This document shows positions 36,126 through 51,600 of a stretch of 64,000 bases of DNA, piece by piece. The stretch is from Pachyseris speciosa (Eukaryota > Cnidaria > Anthozoa > Scleractinia > Pachyseridae). Every line of letters starts with the position of its first letter. Within the stretch, counting starts at the first letter, position 1. The translations under genes were made by a program, and so were the position numbers. The notes under the pieces were generated by a model. It searched no databases, had not been told where the DNA came from, and worked only from the letters and a program-made list of their open reading frames with translations. The stretch is taken from assembly GCA_016490735.1 (NCBI GenBank), contig JAEMWC010000151.1:635001-699000 (forward strand), read 5' to 3'.

Positions 36126-36383
36126 TGAGAACGGTTCTCAACTGAGTGAAGTAAAACCAAAACCACAGCAATCACCCCAGCCAATCACAACAGACCGAAA
36201 CAGTGCAACGAACCAATCAGAAGTCGAAGTAATTACACGTAACCGGCGAAAAGGGCGGGAAAATGCGCGCGTGCAAGTCGCGATTGGTTTTGGTTCCCAT
36301 TGCTTGAGAAAGTGGCGCGATTTTCGCTGGCCAATCACCAAGCGTGGCAATTTACTTTCGATGCTAAATTGAAAACTGCTCTA
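36126..36383 (+). mobile_element. CCAAT-box MITE, copy A (CEP170 3' flank)
   Basis: About 258 bp, homologous to 51270-51552. It has four CCAATCA/ATTGG boxes, the AAATGCGCGCGTGCAAGTCG core, and the ATTGAAAACTGCTCTA end. It lies 375 bases downstream of the CEP170 stop, possibly inside its 3' UTR. Confidence 0.7.
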
Positions 36384-36757
36384 TCTATACACTGATCTGA
36401 TCTCGCCGGAAATATCTCTCGGTTACAGAGAATACACATCGTCGCAGTTCAAGCCAAAAGTCGTTGGTTGAGATTGTTCTCTTACTTAATCTGGAAACAT
36501 CAAAATCGGCAAATTACTCAGCTTTGAATTACCCAAGAAGCCCTCTTCATTTGGGAGACTTCAGTTAACAATAACCGACAGGAGACCTAAGGAGAAACGA
36601 AAATCTCCGAAGAGCTGGTGTGAATCTTGACAAGTACAAGTGCTTTGACAACTTCTCAAGGCACTTGATTGCAATTCTCTTCCTTCAAATGTATCGACCT
36701 GCTATGATGCATTGCGTCTCAAAATTTTCAAGGCGTTGGAAACGTTGTACAAGTCAA

Positions 36758-36876
36758 TCATGACGTGTCGTCGTCTTCCTCGTCGGATTCCGCGGGAGGG
36801 ACTGGAAACTGGTTTCTGTGCTCCACTGCCCAGGAATTCCGACGAGCTTTGATTTTAAATTCTTTCCATTTTTGCC
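36758..36876 (-). CDS. CEP170: CEP170 terminal exon
   Basis: Acceptor CAGTTTCAG; encodes QKWKEFKIKARRNSWAVEHR, then PVPPAESDEEDDDTS and TGA (36758-36760). The acidic end is typical of a cytoskeletal protein tail. Confidence 0.8.
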
Positions 36877-39800
36877 CTGAAACTGAAAGAAAATTATTTT
36901 ATTTTTAAAAATGGCTGGGGAAGAGTTTTAATATCAAGGCCGGTTTCCATATGATCGCTGCGATCGCTGAACATACGAAGCAGAGCAAAACAACACAAAA
37001 GAAAACAAAGAACACCAATTGCGAACAGTTTGATTTCCTTACCAAGGCTTGACGTTTCCACCATAGATAACTTCCTCTCTTGGAAAGTCTGGAGGAAAAC
37101 AGACAGCGAGTTCAACGCAATCTCATCAGAATGAGAATCGATGAGTAGTCGGGTACTTTCGTGACAACGTTAGAAGGGATTTTACTATTTCCGGCTTCAT
37201 ACAGAGGGTCGAAAAAATGTTAGGAAACTTTCGTAACAATATCCGTCGTGCTCGTGCAGCTAAAAACGCGTTAACTCAAACTTCAACACCGAAGTGGAGA
37301 TGGGTGGTGGGGGATATTCGGGACGAGGTAAACATTTCCCTGTATTCACCAACGCTGAGAGGAATACTTGCTTTAGTACGTACCAAACCTATGAAGAGCC
37401 AACTTCACTCAGTCACTTTGTTTCTGGCAAATTCAATCGGCGTATAACACGCGGGAGCAATCCGGGATAATGCCGAGATGTGAATTGCACATACTACCAA
37501 GAGTTCGAGAAGCGACTAAAAGCGCTCGAAAAACACTATCCACTGGTTTGCTATCAGTAAACTAATAGGAAATGTAAGGTGACGTTACTCCTTTGGTATA
37601 TTAGAGGTGATCAGGGTTATAACAGCAGAGGTGAATATACGCACATTCCTCTCCTAACACTTGAAAACCTTACCTGATTAGGATCTCTTTGAGCGGCTGT
37701 ACACATGATAGATAACGCTTGCTCCATCGCTGAAAAAAAAAAAGGAATGTAAGCGGAGTGACGCAAGGATGCGCGTTACTTCGGTATATCTATTTAGCTG
37801 TGACTAATATTAGCCTCTTTTCTCGAATTAAAACCAGATCTTTCGAAACACGGAAACTTGCACGAAAACGGTCGGGCTCGAAACTACGTATTGTGTGGGG
37901 GATAGGGGTGCGAGGAATCCTCTCTACAAACCCATCCCCCACCCCTTCCCCCCTCCCCACTTCATTCCATACACGTCTTGAAAAGTGGTTTTCATGCACC
38001 CGACATGGTCGAACGCTCGGAAATCGAACTCAATTCACGTGAGTTCGGCAATCGAACTGAATCGAACACTGAACTTTGTGTGAGTTCGATTTCCGAACCA
38101 ATCGAACTCAATCGAACAAATCGAACTCAATTCATTAGATGATGTTAATTCGATTGTGTTCGGTGAATGCATTCGCTTGAACAAATGTCATGTGTTATGG
38201 TCAGTATTCCAAGGTATATGGTACATCCCCGGTACATCCCAAGAGGCTGGAGAGGGAGAAGGAGCAGAAAAATAACATCGGAGAACTCTCTCAATTAACT
38301 TTAGTATAACCTAGCTGTAGATTTTTAGCCGATCGACATTTTGTTCTTTTAATAAAAACAAAAAGAAAACTGTACGACCTTTCCTGTGTACGGAATTCGT
38401 GGAATTTTATTATGCGGTATTTGAGTGTGAAAATTTGGTTACTCTTTTGTCCCTTCGCGGCACTGGTTCGTAAACTGTGAGCTTCAGCTCTTCACAAAAT
38501 ACCTTATGTTAACCATTAATCTATTGAAAAAAAGGGATAGATGTAAACTGAAAACAATGCACAAAAAAGTGGCAAGGTTAAAAGGCTTTATTATCTAATG
38601 ACATGTTATTACATTTGTGATCAGTCTAATTCCCGGGATGCACGTAAACCGTGTGAATCATAGGGTCTACGGCGGTTTGATATAGCTTTTGGTAGAGCTT
38701 AGGAGTCTTCTACCCCGTATCGCATGTCGCATAAGCAAGCCTTAGTATAAAGTTTAAAAGCCTTTTAGCATCAATGAATGTTTGATAAGCTGAAGATACT
38801 CACTGCGAAGACGAAGTTCGACTTTCCGTAGATTTCGGAAAATTCCCGCAATCTCCTGCAAGAACAAAAGAATCTGATTACACATCTTAACCGAAGCTAA
38901 TTTGAACATAGTTCTTTGTCACTTGTTTTCGATTGTTTCATAACACAACAGGACAAGTTCAAACATTTGTCCAAGCATTTCGCTACCGCGATTTATCAAT
39001 TTACAATAGAAGGTATGCAACCAGTCCCCAGAGATTCGAATGACAATGGGTTGGCGGTCATGTTGGTGGACAATAACAAAAGAAGCTAATGAGAAATCTT
39101 TTGTTCACGGTACACCAACATGGCGGTGATGACGTAACGTGCATACGCCCTATACCAGTTTAAAATAATGTGTTCAAGTTTAAAATCTTGAAAGTCATTT
39201 TGTGACAAAACAAAGCCCTCGGTACGTCCGAAGAGGGTCTCAAAATTCATTCCACAAAACACACTGGGCAAATATCGTGAAAACCATGCCGTAATTATAA
39301 GTTCTTGCAATTAAAATAAATTTCAAACACACGAGACAACTTTTTAAATAGGCGTTTCAGCATGACTCATGCCATCATCAGTTTGATGCGTTGTCTTGTG
39401 ACGAAGTTTTGGAAGCATCTTGCAATTAAGCGGAAATTGTTCGGCTACCGCAGCCAGAGTTTACGTAAAAAGACATACTTTGCACGTCAGTTTGCTTCTC
39501 ACGTACCGCGTGCGAACTCTTCCAATCTGGAATGGCACTTTGGGATTCCTGCTTGCTGTCAGAATCGTTTCTTGGCCTTGTGGTACCATTAAGCTCCTCG
39601 CTTCCATCGTACAAGGTCCTTCAATGAAATGAAACGCCGTGTGGTAATTACCTAGCATATCCAAGGGCAATGCTCTCGAACCCCAGCAATTTCAGGGTTG
39701 CCGCTTATTGGGATAGAAAAAATTCCAATCCGTCCCTGACATTTCTCTGACTTTTCAATGACCATAAACCAGTTTTCACTGTCGGACTATCCAGGACAAA

Positions 39801-42800
39801 TCCTTAGACAAAAAAGCCGGCAATGAAGCGACAGAAATCAATTCCTTTGCAGGAATGTTTTGAAACGACGTAACGTTAATTGATTCTTTTTTATACTAAT
39901 ATTGTAATAAAGTGAAGTTGAAGTTATAAGGAACCTTCTTCTCAAATCTAATGGCTAGCCATAAGTAAAATTCCCTGACTTTTCACTGACTTTCCGGTAG
40001 AACTTGGTATTTCCTTGACAAGATACACCATTCCCTGACCTTGAAAAACAAATCTCTTCCCGATTTTCTCTGACCGTGACAACCCTGAGCAAGAGTCCCT
40101 CTTTGCTTACTCCTCCATCACATCCTTTTGTACCAGCTCAGATGTTCATTCGCCCGAAGACAACGCACCCACTACCTTGACATCAGGTCGTGAGATGATC
40201 CCGTGGGAGAGGTGACTCGAGTGTGGACGAAATGACTCGAAGGCTAAGAGGCAGGAATTTCATAAAGGATGGACAGCGCTTAATCTAAAATCACTTACCT
40301 AACTTTAGATAGCACTGATTCCGAAGCCAGTCTTAACTCCACGGAGAAAGCGTGAATGGACGAAAGCATGAGATCTTCCACGGGCTGAAAAAGAAAACGA
40401 AGCGTGTTAATCGTTGCAGCTTTGCGTGTATAGCAAAACAAAATCAAATCGGAAGAAACCACTCTCGCCAATCACATCAAATGTACGCAAAGTAGGTAAC
40501 CGGTGCCTTACGCGGGAAAATGCGCGCGTGCAAGCCTCGATTGGGTTTGGTCTTATTTCCCATTTGTTGTGTAAGTGGCGAGTGTTTTGCTATCCAATCA
40601 AGGAGCGTAATAAAGCAAAACTAAAGCAAGCGCAAAAAACAATCCCCAGGGGAGGGGCAGCAGTTGCTTTGGATCGACAAAATTCCACAAACTGTCCCCT
40701 CTCATCCACAAAAAAAAAAAATTTAGTGATAAATGAACGCTCCGTCAAGAAAGTAAACTTGCAACTTAGTCAAGTAACACCGTTATTCAGTTATTACCTT
40801 ATCAGTGACACCCCACTGCCTTCGGCTTTGTGAAGACGTTGCTCCCCCCTTGAAATCAAACATTTTCTTCACTGCAGAACTCGGAGTCAACGGGGGGGAT
40901 GGTGAGGTCGCCGGAGCTGCAGACACGGTTGAGTCAGGCGATATAGATCTCTCCTCCCCTGTTGAAGAACGCGACCTCCCAGACAAGTCCTCGGCAGAAT
41001 CGCTTGGTGGTTCAAACGGGTGGCTTGACAGGGGGGGTGTGTAGGGCGGAGAGTCGAGTAAAGGAGCGAAAGGAATGAGCTTGCTGCGCAAGCTAATTCC
41101 CCGAGTGCCAGTAGATTCTAATTTCATTTCAGCAGGATCTTTGTTTGAAGGGGAAGTTGGTGATGGGCATTTGTCAAGCGTGCCTTTAGACTCGAGGATG
41201 TTTTCGGTTCTGGAGTCTTTGTTGACAAAACCTTGCATGGAAGAATCTTCAGGAGATGAGACTGGCGTGTCTACTTTGCCTTCATCTGAAAGAGAAAGGA
41301 ATATAACGTATCAAGATCGCCAATGAGAGGGGGGTGAGGGGGGGGGGGGGGAGCAGTGAAAGAATGGATATTATGAGGACCACATGAAGGAAAGAAACAA
41401 ACTGGAATGAGTGAAAACGTCGATCCTTACAAGACATGAAACAACAATACGACCTAATGGAATTAAATAAAGATGCACATTCAGCTTTTCAAAACTAGAC
41501 GTAAACAATTTTCATCATATGTAGAGTTGAACACTGAACTGCTAATTTTGCACGTATCCTGCCATTATTGCATTAGATCGTATCATTTATGCTTTACGGA
41601 ACGAACACGAAATAACACACATGTTAAATGAACCTTACCCAGGACAAAGGTCTTATTGACATTGTCATCTCGCTTCATCTGAAGCGACTCCGGCAGAGAG
41701 TTGACTGGGCCAGAATTGAACACCTCATCTACCTCCTCCTGAGTGGCATGATCAACACCAACACACGTGATACCAGTTCCCCCGAGGTTATCATCACCCG
41801 TAGAGGACTTGGTCGAGCTCCTTACGCTGGGTATCCACACCCTTGCTGGCGGCGGTGAATCATTCGTGTGATTGACTGCTGCGCTCCCTCCGTTTCCGGC
41901 GCTGTTTTGCGGCGAGGTTTTCGCATTCCTAGATTTCGATGTATTTGGAGATTTGTTTTTAACGCCGCTATTCTTGACAGCTTCTCTGCTATTATGGGCT
42001 CTCAGCATGGCCGTTTTATTAGGCCGTGGGGCCGAGAGAGGTCGCTTTCCTTCCTTCTCAGGGATCAGCTGAACCCCTTTCCTGTCCGATTCATCGCTTG
42101 TCCTCCGCGAGTCCTTGATTTGCCTCGTTTGCGAAGTGTCACTGGACTCCACATCACTGTCGTCAGACGTACTGCTTACCAGGCCCCTCCTGCGAGCGCT
42201 CTCGGTTGTTTTTCTATCCGACTCGTTCCCAGTCCCCATCGGAAAGGAGCGCCGAACGGATGCACTCATGGTTTTACTTCGAATTACTCTGGGGGAGGAG
42301 GTGCTTTTTGACGTCGAGGACAGCGAAGCTACGTTAAGGCTCTGGCTTCGCGTCACGCTGGACTGCAAAAAGATAATTACGGTTACTTTGTTCTCAACTC
42401 TTTATTTGAAGGGATTTTTTGTCCCCCCAAAATCATTAGCTCATATAACACTTATTCCAAAACATTTAGCATGGTTTTCTCTTAAACCCATACTGACGTA
42501 TGGAGATGGCGTATTGGCCTTCAAATATGTAAATAGCTGACTCCAAACTGCCTCACAGGCAGATCTGTAACTAGACCTACAGTTCACAGAAGAAAACACT
42601 CACACTAGGGATAACATTGTCGTTGCCGCATACAAGTCCCTCGCTGGTCAGCGAACGTTTCTCTACATTATGGAACTCAACAACAGTAAGACTAATGAGG
42701 ACCAATACATGAAGCATCGTCAGATGTAGAGAGGGCTTCAGAAGTTATCTTTAAGCAGAATCAAATTTGTATTTTTTTTTAATTCTCATGAACTTAATGA

Positions 42801-45800
42801 TAATTTACAGTGAAAAATAATGGCGTAATAATAATGACGACGATGAGGACGAGAACGACGACGATGATGTCCTGATAAGTGTTCGCTAAGTCTCTCGTGG
42901 AGCCGAGACCAAACCATGGTTTGAGGCACCATAGGGCTAGGGCAGCTCTATTACTTTTTTTTATTATTCTATTACAGTGACAACACCCTCCTCAGAATGT
43001 GAGATGTACCCAGTAATGTTGTAACTCGCTGATGTTTATCATCCTTATCCTTATCCTCATCCTCATCCTCGTCATCATCATCATCACCATCATCATCATC
43101 ACCATTATTAAAGGCTATCATGAGCATCGAGCGCACAGGGTTCCCACGCAAAAAGCAACGTTCGTCCACGCTCTCGCATGTTCTCGCACGAAACTCAATG
43201 AACCTAACAAGGGACTACGCTTCGACCACTTCACTTACCGAGTTGGTTCTTGCTGGTGCCGCCCTCGGTCTGGAGATGAGGCTGGAAGATGAATCCACCT
43301 TGACGGGGTTGGACTTGACTTCTGCAAAATAAAAGAAACTTTAGCTGCAAGGAATATACACAGGAATTTCATGTGATGACTTGGTAGCAGTGAGCCACAT
43401 GAAAGTGGCCTCCTAAACAACCATTCCGTAAAGGGAAAAAAACTCGCATAGCAGGCTACATAGATTAGTAATGGTCAAGGCGACTGGCGATTACTTGTGG
43501 TTTCCGTACCAAGCAGCAACAAACATGATCGTCAAACCAGAGGAAATATGTAGAACCCTGAATCGGTATACGGTACGCACCGCTCTCCATTTGCGTTGCA
43601 TGACAACTCTAATACAGCTAGAACCGAAAACCAAATTAATGCCCGACCAGATCAATCGTTGACATAAGACGGTTAACAGATCAAGGCTACCAAAATTGGA
43701 GGGAGACGCAGCACAGTTTAAGAAGTGATTTGGGTAAATTAAACGCTGGAAAACCACCGTTTCGTCAAGTAAATTTTGTGATTTGAATGGCAGGAAAAGT
43801 CAGTAGTGTGAGACCAGTGGTGTGTATCGAAACAAAGACAAGGACTTGATTTTCACTGCTTTACAAATTTTAAGGTCACAGTACAAATTTCACATACACT
43901 GAATGAACCCAATGAGCCTGCTTACCAGGCGTTCTCTCGTCCCAGTTTTCGGGCGGCCAGAATGTGGAAAACCTCGTTCGAACGGGAACGCTTATTACGC
44001 AGGCTAGCACCAAATTACATGTCATAGCAACTACGCTTTGAACCCAGGAACGAAAGTGCTATAATATTCTACTGACAACTTTTATCCTTTCAAACAAGGC
44101 TACACAATGGCATTACACTCATAACCGCTTCGCGTTGCCAAACGCAAATTTTCTCGCTGGAAAGACGTTTAGCCGGTGATTAAGCAATTCCTGGAAAGTT
44201 CAAGTCACCTAAGCGAAAATTCCTTGAAGAAGCAACACACAGCTTGTTAACACAAACAAGATTCATTCACCTGAGTCTTCGGGCTGGTGTACAGGCACGG
44301 GGATATGGCTGGACGAAGATATACCGCTACTGCTAACCGTGGAATCTTCTGCCGCACTGGAGGAACCAAGCACCTCGATGGGTTGATGGTCTACGGAGTT
44401 GTCTGCTGCAGCGAAAACAATGAATCCCTTTGTGACATGTGTCATATTAAATGGAGAGGCTGTACGTACTCGCTGATAATTAAACAGGGCCCAGTTGTTG
44501 AAAGCATGATTAAGCTAATCCCGTGATAGAGTGAACTTTGTGTCCAGTTTAGTTACTGTTCAATAAAAAACACTTTCAAAAAATTTTCATCTTTACGTTT
44601 TGAATGGAATTTAACTTTACTTTAAGCGTAAAGTTTGATTTGCCAAACCATCTCAACGAGCCAGCTGAAAACTTCGGTTACTAACTCCTAATCCTGGGTT
44701 AGGGGTAATCGGATTTCGAGCAAATATTGATCTGAAAACACTTTGGCAATAGAATTTTGTTGGATTAATTAAAGTCGATTTCCCTGGGAAGGTACTAAAA
44801 ACAAGGCTACGGTTGGAGTGGTTGAGTGAAGGGTTTGTTTTATAACCTGATATTCATGTAGTCAGTCGGTGTCTACACAGGCTGGTAATTTGGGTAGCGA
44901 TTGGAAAGGTGAGAAACCTGTTAAGCCGAATATCCCAATGAAAAGCCTGTTGACACGCTGATATAAGCCAAAAACCGCTCCTATGTGCGGGAGGCTTGAT
45001 TTTCCTGTGAAAGAAAGCCACAGACCTACCTTGATTATCAACAGAGTTGGCCCACTGTTGTACCCAGTTTGGAAGAGGGGTGGGATTGAGATTCTGAAAA
45101 AGAAAAACTAACTGTCACTAAAAACATTCCTCCTTTTGCAACACGACGTTTCTAGCTTAGAACAACGAAAAACAGTATTTTAACAAATGACCGAGTATGA
45201 ATGTATGAATTTGCAGTGGTCTACCAACTGAGCTAACAAGCCAACTGGGAGCTCGTCATTTTGTTGGTTCGTAATGTATCCGTGAGTAATGAATATATGA
45301 AAATCATATATTTGAATAAATGAGTGTGAATATATGAGAATCATATATTTCAACTGCGGATTAAAGAATGAATATGTCAATGATCATCGCAGTTATGGAC
45401 ACTGTTTATGAGTAGTGAGCCGCAAAAATAAATTCAGGCTTGTTTGATAAGAGCTAAAGATAGCCAGTCCTAACAGTCCATGGATTTATATTTCAGACTG
45501 AAAGCATGGTTGCGTCCAATATTTCCTTCTATTTTCAGTCATAAGACACAAAGAAAACTAAAAAAAAGAGGAGCAGGGTTGGGGCAGTGGTGAGAGCGCT
45601 CGCCTTCCACCAATGTGGCCCGGGTTCGATTATAACCCCGTATTTTTTACACCAGCTCCACTCGGTATTGCCAGCAAGCATAAATTTCTGCCACAAAACC
45701 CGTACTCTAACTTTCGACGATACAGTTCTGTCTCGCGGAACGCGCTTAAAAAAAAAAAAACAAAACAAAACAAACCAACCATCCTCTATATATTTTGTAC

Positions 45801-46799
45801 TCTGACTGAAAAGGTTTGGCCAACTAGCTACGGTTTGCCACATCCAAGTTTCAAGAGTAACCTCGCCGTTAGCATCTCCCCTCCTCTATCAAGATGATAC
45901 AGACAAAATCGGTATTTGGAGGAAGGAATATCACGAGATAACACAATTCGTGGGTTAAGTGGAAAAAAAAAAAGGAAAAAAAGAAAATGGATTCTGCCAA
46001 TATTTTGGCTTTCCGTTTAATTTGAGAGTTTGATAGAGTTGCTCTTGTGTAAGATTTCTTCGGTTTTAAGCTACAACCAGTTGCAAAAATGTTGATACAC
46101 TTCCAATAACAAACTCACTCTTCTCCTAAAACTCTCCCTTGACGGTTACTGCGGGACATGCAAGACTTCCCTCCTCCCTCTGCCTTAATCAGTGTTGTTG
46201 GGCCACATTTTCTGCATGCCCTCCCAATTTGGAAAAAAAAGCAGAAAATGTGGTCCAACAACATTCATAAGGGGAGGGGGACCTAGTAATTTTTTGTAAC
46301 TGGTTGTAGAATTTCATGCTACTTAGTACTTTGGCTTTGTTATGACGAGTTCTGTAATTGCAGCAGACCCTCTATATTGATTTTTATTGATAGGGTAGTT
46401 CCTGACATTGTCTTAGATATACATGTACTCTCAGCTGTACTAGTCGTTTTGCACTTTTGGAATATAATTCCATTTTTCAATTTCTCGCCTTATGGCAAAG
46501 GAGTACCGTGAATTTTGCAATTGCAGTTTCTAGCTGTTCGTATTATTTCATCCTTTTGTATAGGACGCATTACTACATTAAATAGTGTTGTTTTCAGTTT
46601 CCTTGGCTTTGCTACAGCTTAAACATTTCCTGCAGTTCCATTATTTCTTTTGATGTGAAACTGTTGTGAATAGCCAACTGGTTTGCCTCCGACGAGTTGG
46701 GTTTCTTATCACGTTCTGTTTATTTGAATTATTTCTCACATAGTTTATATTCGTATCATTACCCCTGAAAAGCCTCGACGGGGAGAGGATAATTAAGTA

Positions 46800-46865
<66 letters not shown>

Positions 46866-48530
46866 GACTCGATACTCGTTAAGTGCCAGTTGCTTGAAAA
46901 AGTTAAGTGGATTTCATCTAGATTTTCAGCTTGATGTTAAACAGTGCGGATCCAGCTTGTGTGAGTCATTCCCGTTGAAAAAGATCCAGTTGTAAGTGGA
47001 TCCAGAAGGTACCTCAGAAGGTGTGAACTTCTTTCTCGCGCCAAGTGAGTTGCTCTGAGTTAATTTTCTCCCCGTTCGCTGTTACGAGTTGTCAAGTTTA
47101 AAACCGCGCTGCTCCCCGTTGAGTCACACAAGCAGCAAAGATATATCGTCACGTACCTCAGCGACGACACCAACTTTGTTTCCTTTCTTTCTCAACTAGT
47201 AAAGGTCAGCAGAACTATTCCAGGTACTCACCTCTCTGCTGCCTCCATCGCTTCCCCGCTGCAGACTGACTTCGGTCAGACCAAACACCCTGCTGGAGGA
47301 AGGTATACCCCGCGTGACCACACCCGATCGCCCTGAGGGGTGCGATGAAGGCTCACACTCGGACTCACTGGTATCACTGGAATGTTTCCTGGAATCTGAA
47401 ACAAGAGAGTATCGGCACTTAGTTATAAAGTAAACGTCTCCGTTACTAATACCCTTGGTCCTGTTCATTGACTCCATATCCGCCGGGGGGGGGGGGGGGG
47501 GGGGGAGCGAGGACTCATTTCTCGAAACAGCGGCCGACAATGGAGCCTATCTTGTTCAAGCTTCCTGATTGCGGATTTAAAATAATCAAAGATTTTGTGG
47601 TTAAATACCCACACACTACTCACACGACGTTGATACAATATTTGGCAGTTGGCACGCGAATAGGTTTGACAACGTTTATACTCTTGTGCGCGACAGTGTA
47701 TTACTCGTTAAGTTATTCGTTTCAAATATCCTGGAAACCTTGCTAAAGTACAAAAGGCTTTGTACCAGTCACCGAGAAAAAAACGTGATGATCGAGCAAG
47801 TTTCCCGGTAGTCCAGTTTACACCTCAAAGTATACCTTACCAAGGAAAACTTGTTCACCCTACAGTTCCACTCGAACAAGAAACAACTTGTTCCAGACAC
47901 GTCACTTGGACGTTCGCAAAAGACTTGTCGGTAAACAGTCACGAACTGCGCAAAGTTGTCAAGGAAAATTGTCAGTCATTTACGCAAGTTAGTTAAATAA
48001 AACGTATCATGGATGTTCGCCATGAAATACTTGTCCAACCTTAACTAACCATCGAGTAAAAACGTTAAAAAACTTGGCAAGGACTTACTCATGGGCAGCA
48101 TCAGCTGAACGTGTCCGAGGTGTTAAAACATGTATACGTGTGCATAGTTCGTTATTTAACGTACACCTATTATTTTACGTTGTTTTCCTTGCTAATACGT
48201 GTTGTCAATAACTGTGCTCACAGTGTGGGTGGCTCCTCCTAAAATGTTCTGCAATTGGTATAGGATTTGATGGAGCCGAAACCAATTGTGGAATTGCACA
48301 CATTTTAGGTATCCTACTGATGAACAGTTATTACACGCAGATATTTTTAGAAGCAACAATTGTTTGCGGTCTGTCACCTTTGAATATCAAACCTCTTATC
48401 AAGCAGAGCAATAGCGCCCTTGGTGAAATTTTTTCGCATTACTTTTAAGGTTGGTGCAAATTTTATGGGCCGATATATTTTTAATTGAGGTAATACCGCG
48501 ATGCCGCATCCCAGCCTAAACTTTAAATTA

Positions 48531-48612
<82 letters not shown>

Positions 48613-51600
48613 CGATTTATTAGTAGTACTTCCACAAGGTGGCTCTTCGCCTACTAATTACAAATCTCAAATCAAATCAAATTAAATCAAATGTTGGTTG
48701 TTGAGGAGAGGGGAAAACCGGAGTACCCGGAGAAAATTTACCTCTCGGAGCAGAGTAGAGAACCAACAAACTCAGCCCACATATGACACCGAGTCCGGGA
48801 ATCGAACCCGGGACACATTGGTGGAAGGCGAGTGCTAGCTCTCACCACTGCGCCAACCCTGCTCCCCAAAGTGTGTTGGTGAAATCCTAGCTATCATCAC
48901 ATAACTTGTAAGAACGTATAGCAGAGTCAGTACAGAGTCAGTGAATAAAATCAAAGTACGTCAAAAAGGTTAATAATATTAAGAAATCGACTTTTGAGGA
49001 CTCACTCGACCCCACTTAGGGTCTTAGGTCACAAGGCAGGGGTTTCATTAGAGGCCGGCAACCGGCGAAAATCGCTGCCTACTATGTCAGAATGTACCTC
49101 TTTCCGCCGCCTACTTTGTCCATATTCTCACTCAAATTATTAAAAAATTAATCAGGTCGCCGCCTACTTTAGTTAGCTTAGACGGCTATTTAAAAAATTA
49201 TTGAAACCCCTGCAAGGAAGACCTCGAGGTCCTTGAACGTCTTATGAACGGCTTCAGAGTGATAATAATTGATTTGGGGGGTTAAGTCTAGTACTTTCCG
49301 TGAACGCAATCCGTTGACATACTCTGTGGCGGAAAATTATTCATCCGGCTTTAGAGGAGTTCATCACAATTCAAGTTGCATTAAATAAGGGAATCTGCTA
49401 GTCAAACTATGTTTCAATTCAGACCATTCGCATCTTAAAGTAAGGTATACTCCCCCTTGTTTCTGTTAAGTTATCCGGCTGATTAACTACGATTTACGCC
49501 AGTCTTTCTGGAATTTTAGTAACCTTCTATGCAACTGAAATGCCGGATACGAAATTATCCTTGTCTTTTTTTAAATACACAAGAAGCAAAGACAAATCTC
49601 CAACATAAATGTTTGTTAGTATATACCACACAAGTGAATAGTGTTTTTCGCGCGCTCTGATTGGTTGACTCGTAGGTGAGCAAAGTACTATTCATCTTCG
49701 AGCAGCCGGCGCGCGAGATTTTAGAATTTAATATGTGAATGATCATCGCTGTCATGAACACTACCTAAGCAGTAGTAAAAATCAAGCCTGATTCGAATCC
49801 ACGACCTCTGAGATACCGGTGTTCGTATATTGTCACACATAAAGTAATGTTTTGGTCCGCTAATTATTCATCTTGTGTGGTATATACTAAAACAGTTATT
49901 CACCTCAGAGTCGGTGAAAGTGGTGGATATTTACCTTTCCACCACTATTCACCTCCACTTCGGTGAATAAGTGTTAATTATAACATTTCACGAAGGAACA
50001 ATTCTTCACCTGATGATGTTTTGCCATTCTTTGTAAGAGCTTCTGGCCCAGTTATAGTCCTCTTCTTGATCTTACTGGTTGGTTTCTTCCTTGTTGCTCT
50101 GTCCTGCTTATCTACAGTAGCGCTCCGCACACCACCCTGAGTCACTTGTTTCCCTTTGTCACTCTTCTGACTCACGGGCCGCTCGGGAATTTCATCATAC
50201 CCAGGAATAAAGGGAATCTCGTAGGCTGGTCGCGGATGTCCCCCACCGGAATCATCCGTTGAATTTTCCACGGACGAATCGTACTCTGCGAGACCACAAC
50301 CACGCTCGCCGTTTTGGCCATGTGAATTCGGCACCTCCCAGTCTCTGCTAGTCGAGTTCTCGAACACAGGCGATAGCTGATCGCTGTAGCCTGGACTTGG
50401 TAGTGAGGATTTATTCCGATACCCTCGATACTCGCCTCGGCGCTGGTTCATGCCCTGCTCAGGATCGTACGTGGTTTTAGAAGTTCTCGTCGTAACGATC
50501 CTCGCCTGGGATTCAGACAGCACAGACACTGTTCCAATGCTGTGTCTTCTCTGTGTCATTTCAAGCGCGTCTTTCTTTGTCAGCTTTTTCTTCCTCATGG
50601 ACAGAGCCTGCTGCCCTCCTTGACTGCCGCCCTCTGCTAGGGTTGCAGTGTTCGGGTAGTTGTAAATCTCTTCATCGGATGATCCCCACCCCCACCAGGG
50701 GGGTTGTCCATAAAGGGGGCTTCCCTTCACCATCATCTTAAATTTTTCACTAGGCGCTGTTTAAAGATACCAAACAAAACATGATGCATTAACCAGCCTA
50801 GAATGTTTCCGTTGGGTTTAAAAATCGTAAAGGTCGAGCAAAAGTGGCTGCAGAGTTTCCTTAAGAAACATCTTCGCGTTGTTTCTTAACAGAGTTTGCC
50901 AAAAGAAATAATCTTCAGGTCAAGGAAACCAAGAGTAGATAATTTTTTTCGTGAACCTTAAACGATGCAGATAAAAAACACTTAAGCATAAAATATGGAC
51001 CCTGTTAACGTAAAAATAAAGACAAAGCAGGGCAGAGTGATTCGATTTGATGGTTCGAAGGAGCGACCGAGGACTACCGAGTGTAGCTGTTGTAGATCAA
51101 TTTTATCTTTGGTTCAATTTTTATTTTCCTTTGTTCTTGTGTATGGTAATGTATGATAATGAGTACAAAACAAAGGAAAAAAATTGAACCAAGGATAAAG
51201 TTGAACCACAACATAGCCACTAATACTTCAAAATTTTACGGTGTTGTTAAACAACAACCTGAAGCGGAATAGAGCAGTTTTCAATTGAGTGTCGTAAAAC
51301 TAAAACCAAAGCAATTACTCTGACCAATCACAACAGAAGTAAGCAATGTAATGAGCCAATCAGAATACGAAGCAATTACATGTAGCTGCAAAGCGCGGGA
51401 AAATACGCGCGTGCAAGTCACGATTGGTTTTGGTTTTGCTTCTCATTGGTTAAGAAAGTGGCGCGAGTTTTCCTAGCCAATCACAGAGCGAAGTAATGCA
51501 AAACCAAAGCAAAACGTGAATTACTTTCGACAATCAACTGAAAACCGCTCTATGAAGACAAATAACACTACTGGTTACCAACCTGACATAGGTCTTTGTA

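Noticed and set aside
39362..39632. Overlapping plus-strand open frames at 39.36-39.63 kb
   Set aside because: They are on the opposite strand of CEP170 exon o and have no splice or family support; the minus-strand reading fits exon phases exactly.
41628..42311. Plus-strand frames of 76-147 codons opposite the long CEP170 exon
   Set aside because: Shadows of a real minus-strand exon with strong codon constraint.
48790..48860. Possible tRNA gene (box A and box B present)
   Set aside because: The tRNA-like head continues into a SINE core and an (ATT)n tail, and no full cloverleaf is formed; the similar head at 45578 is also a SINE.
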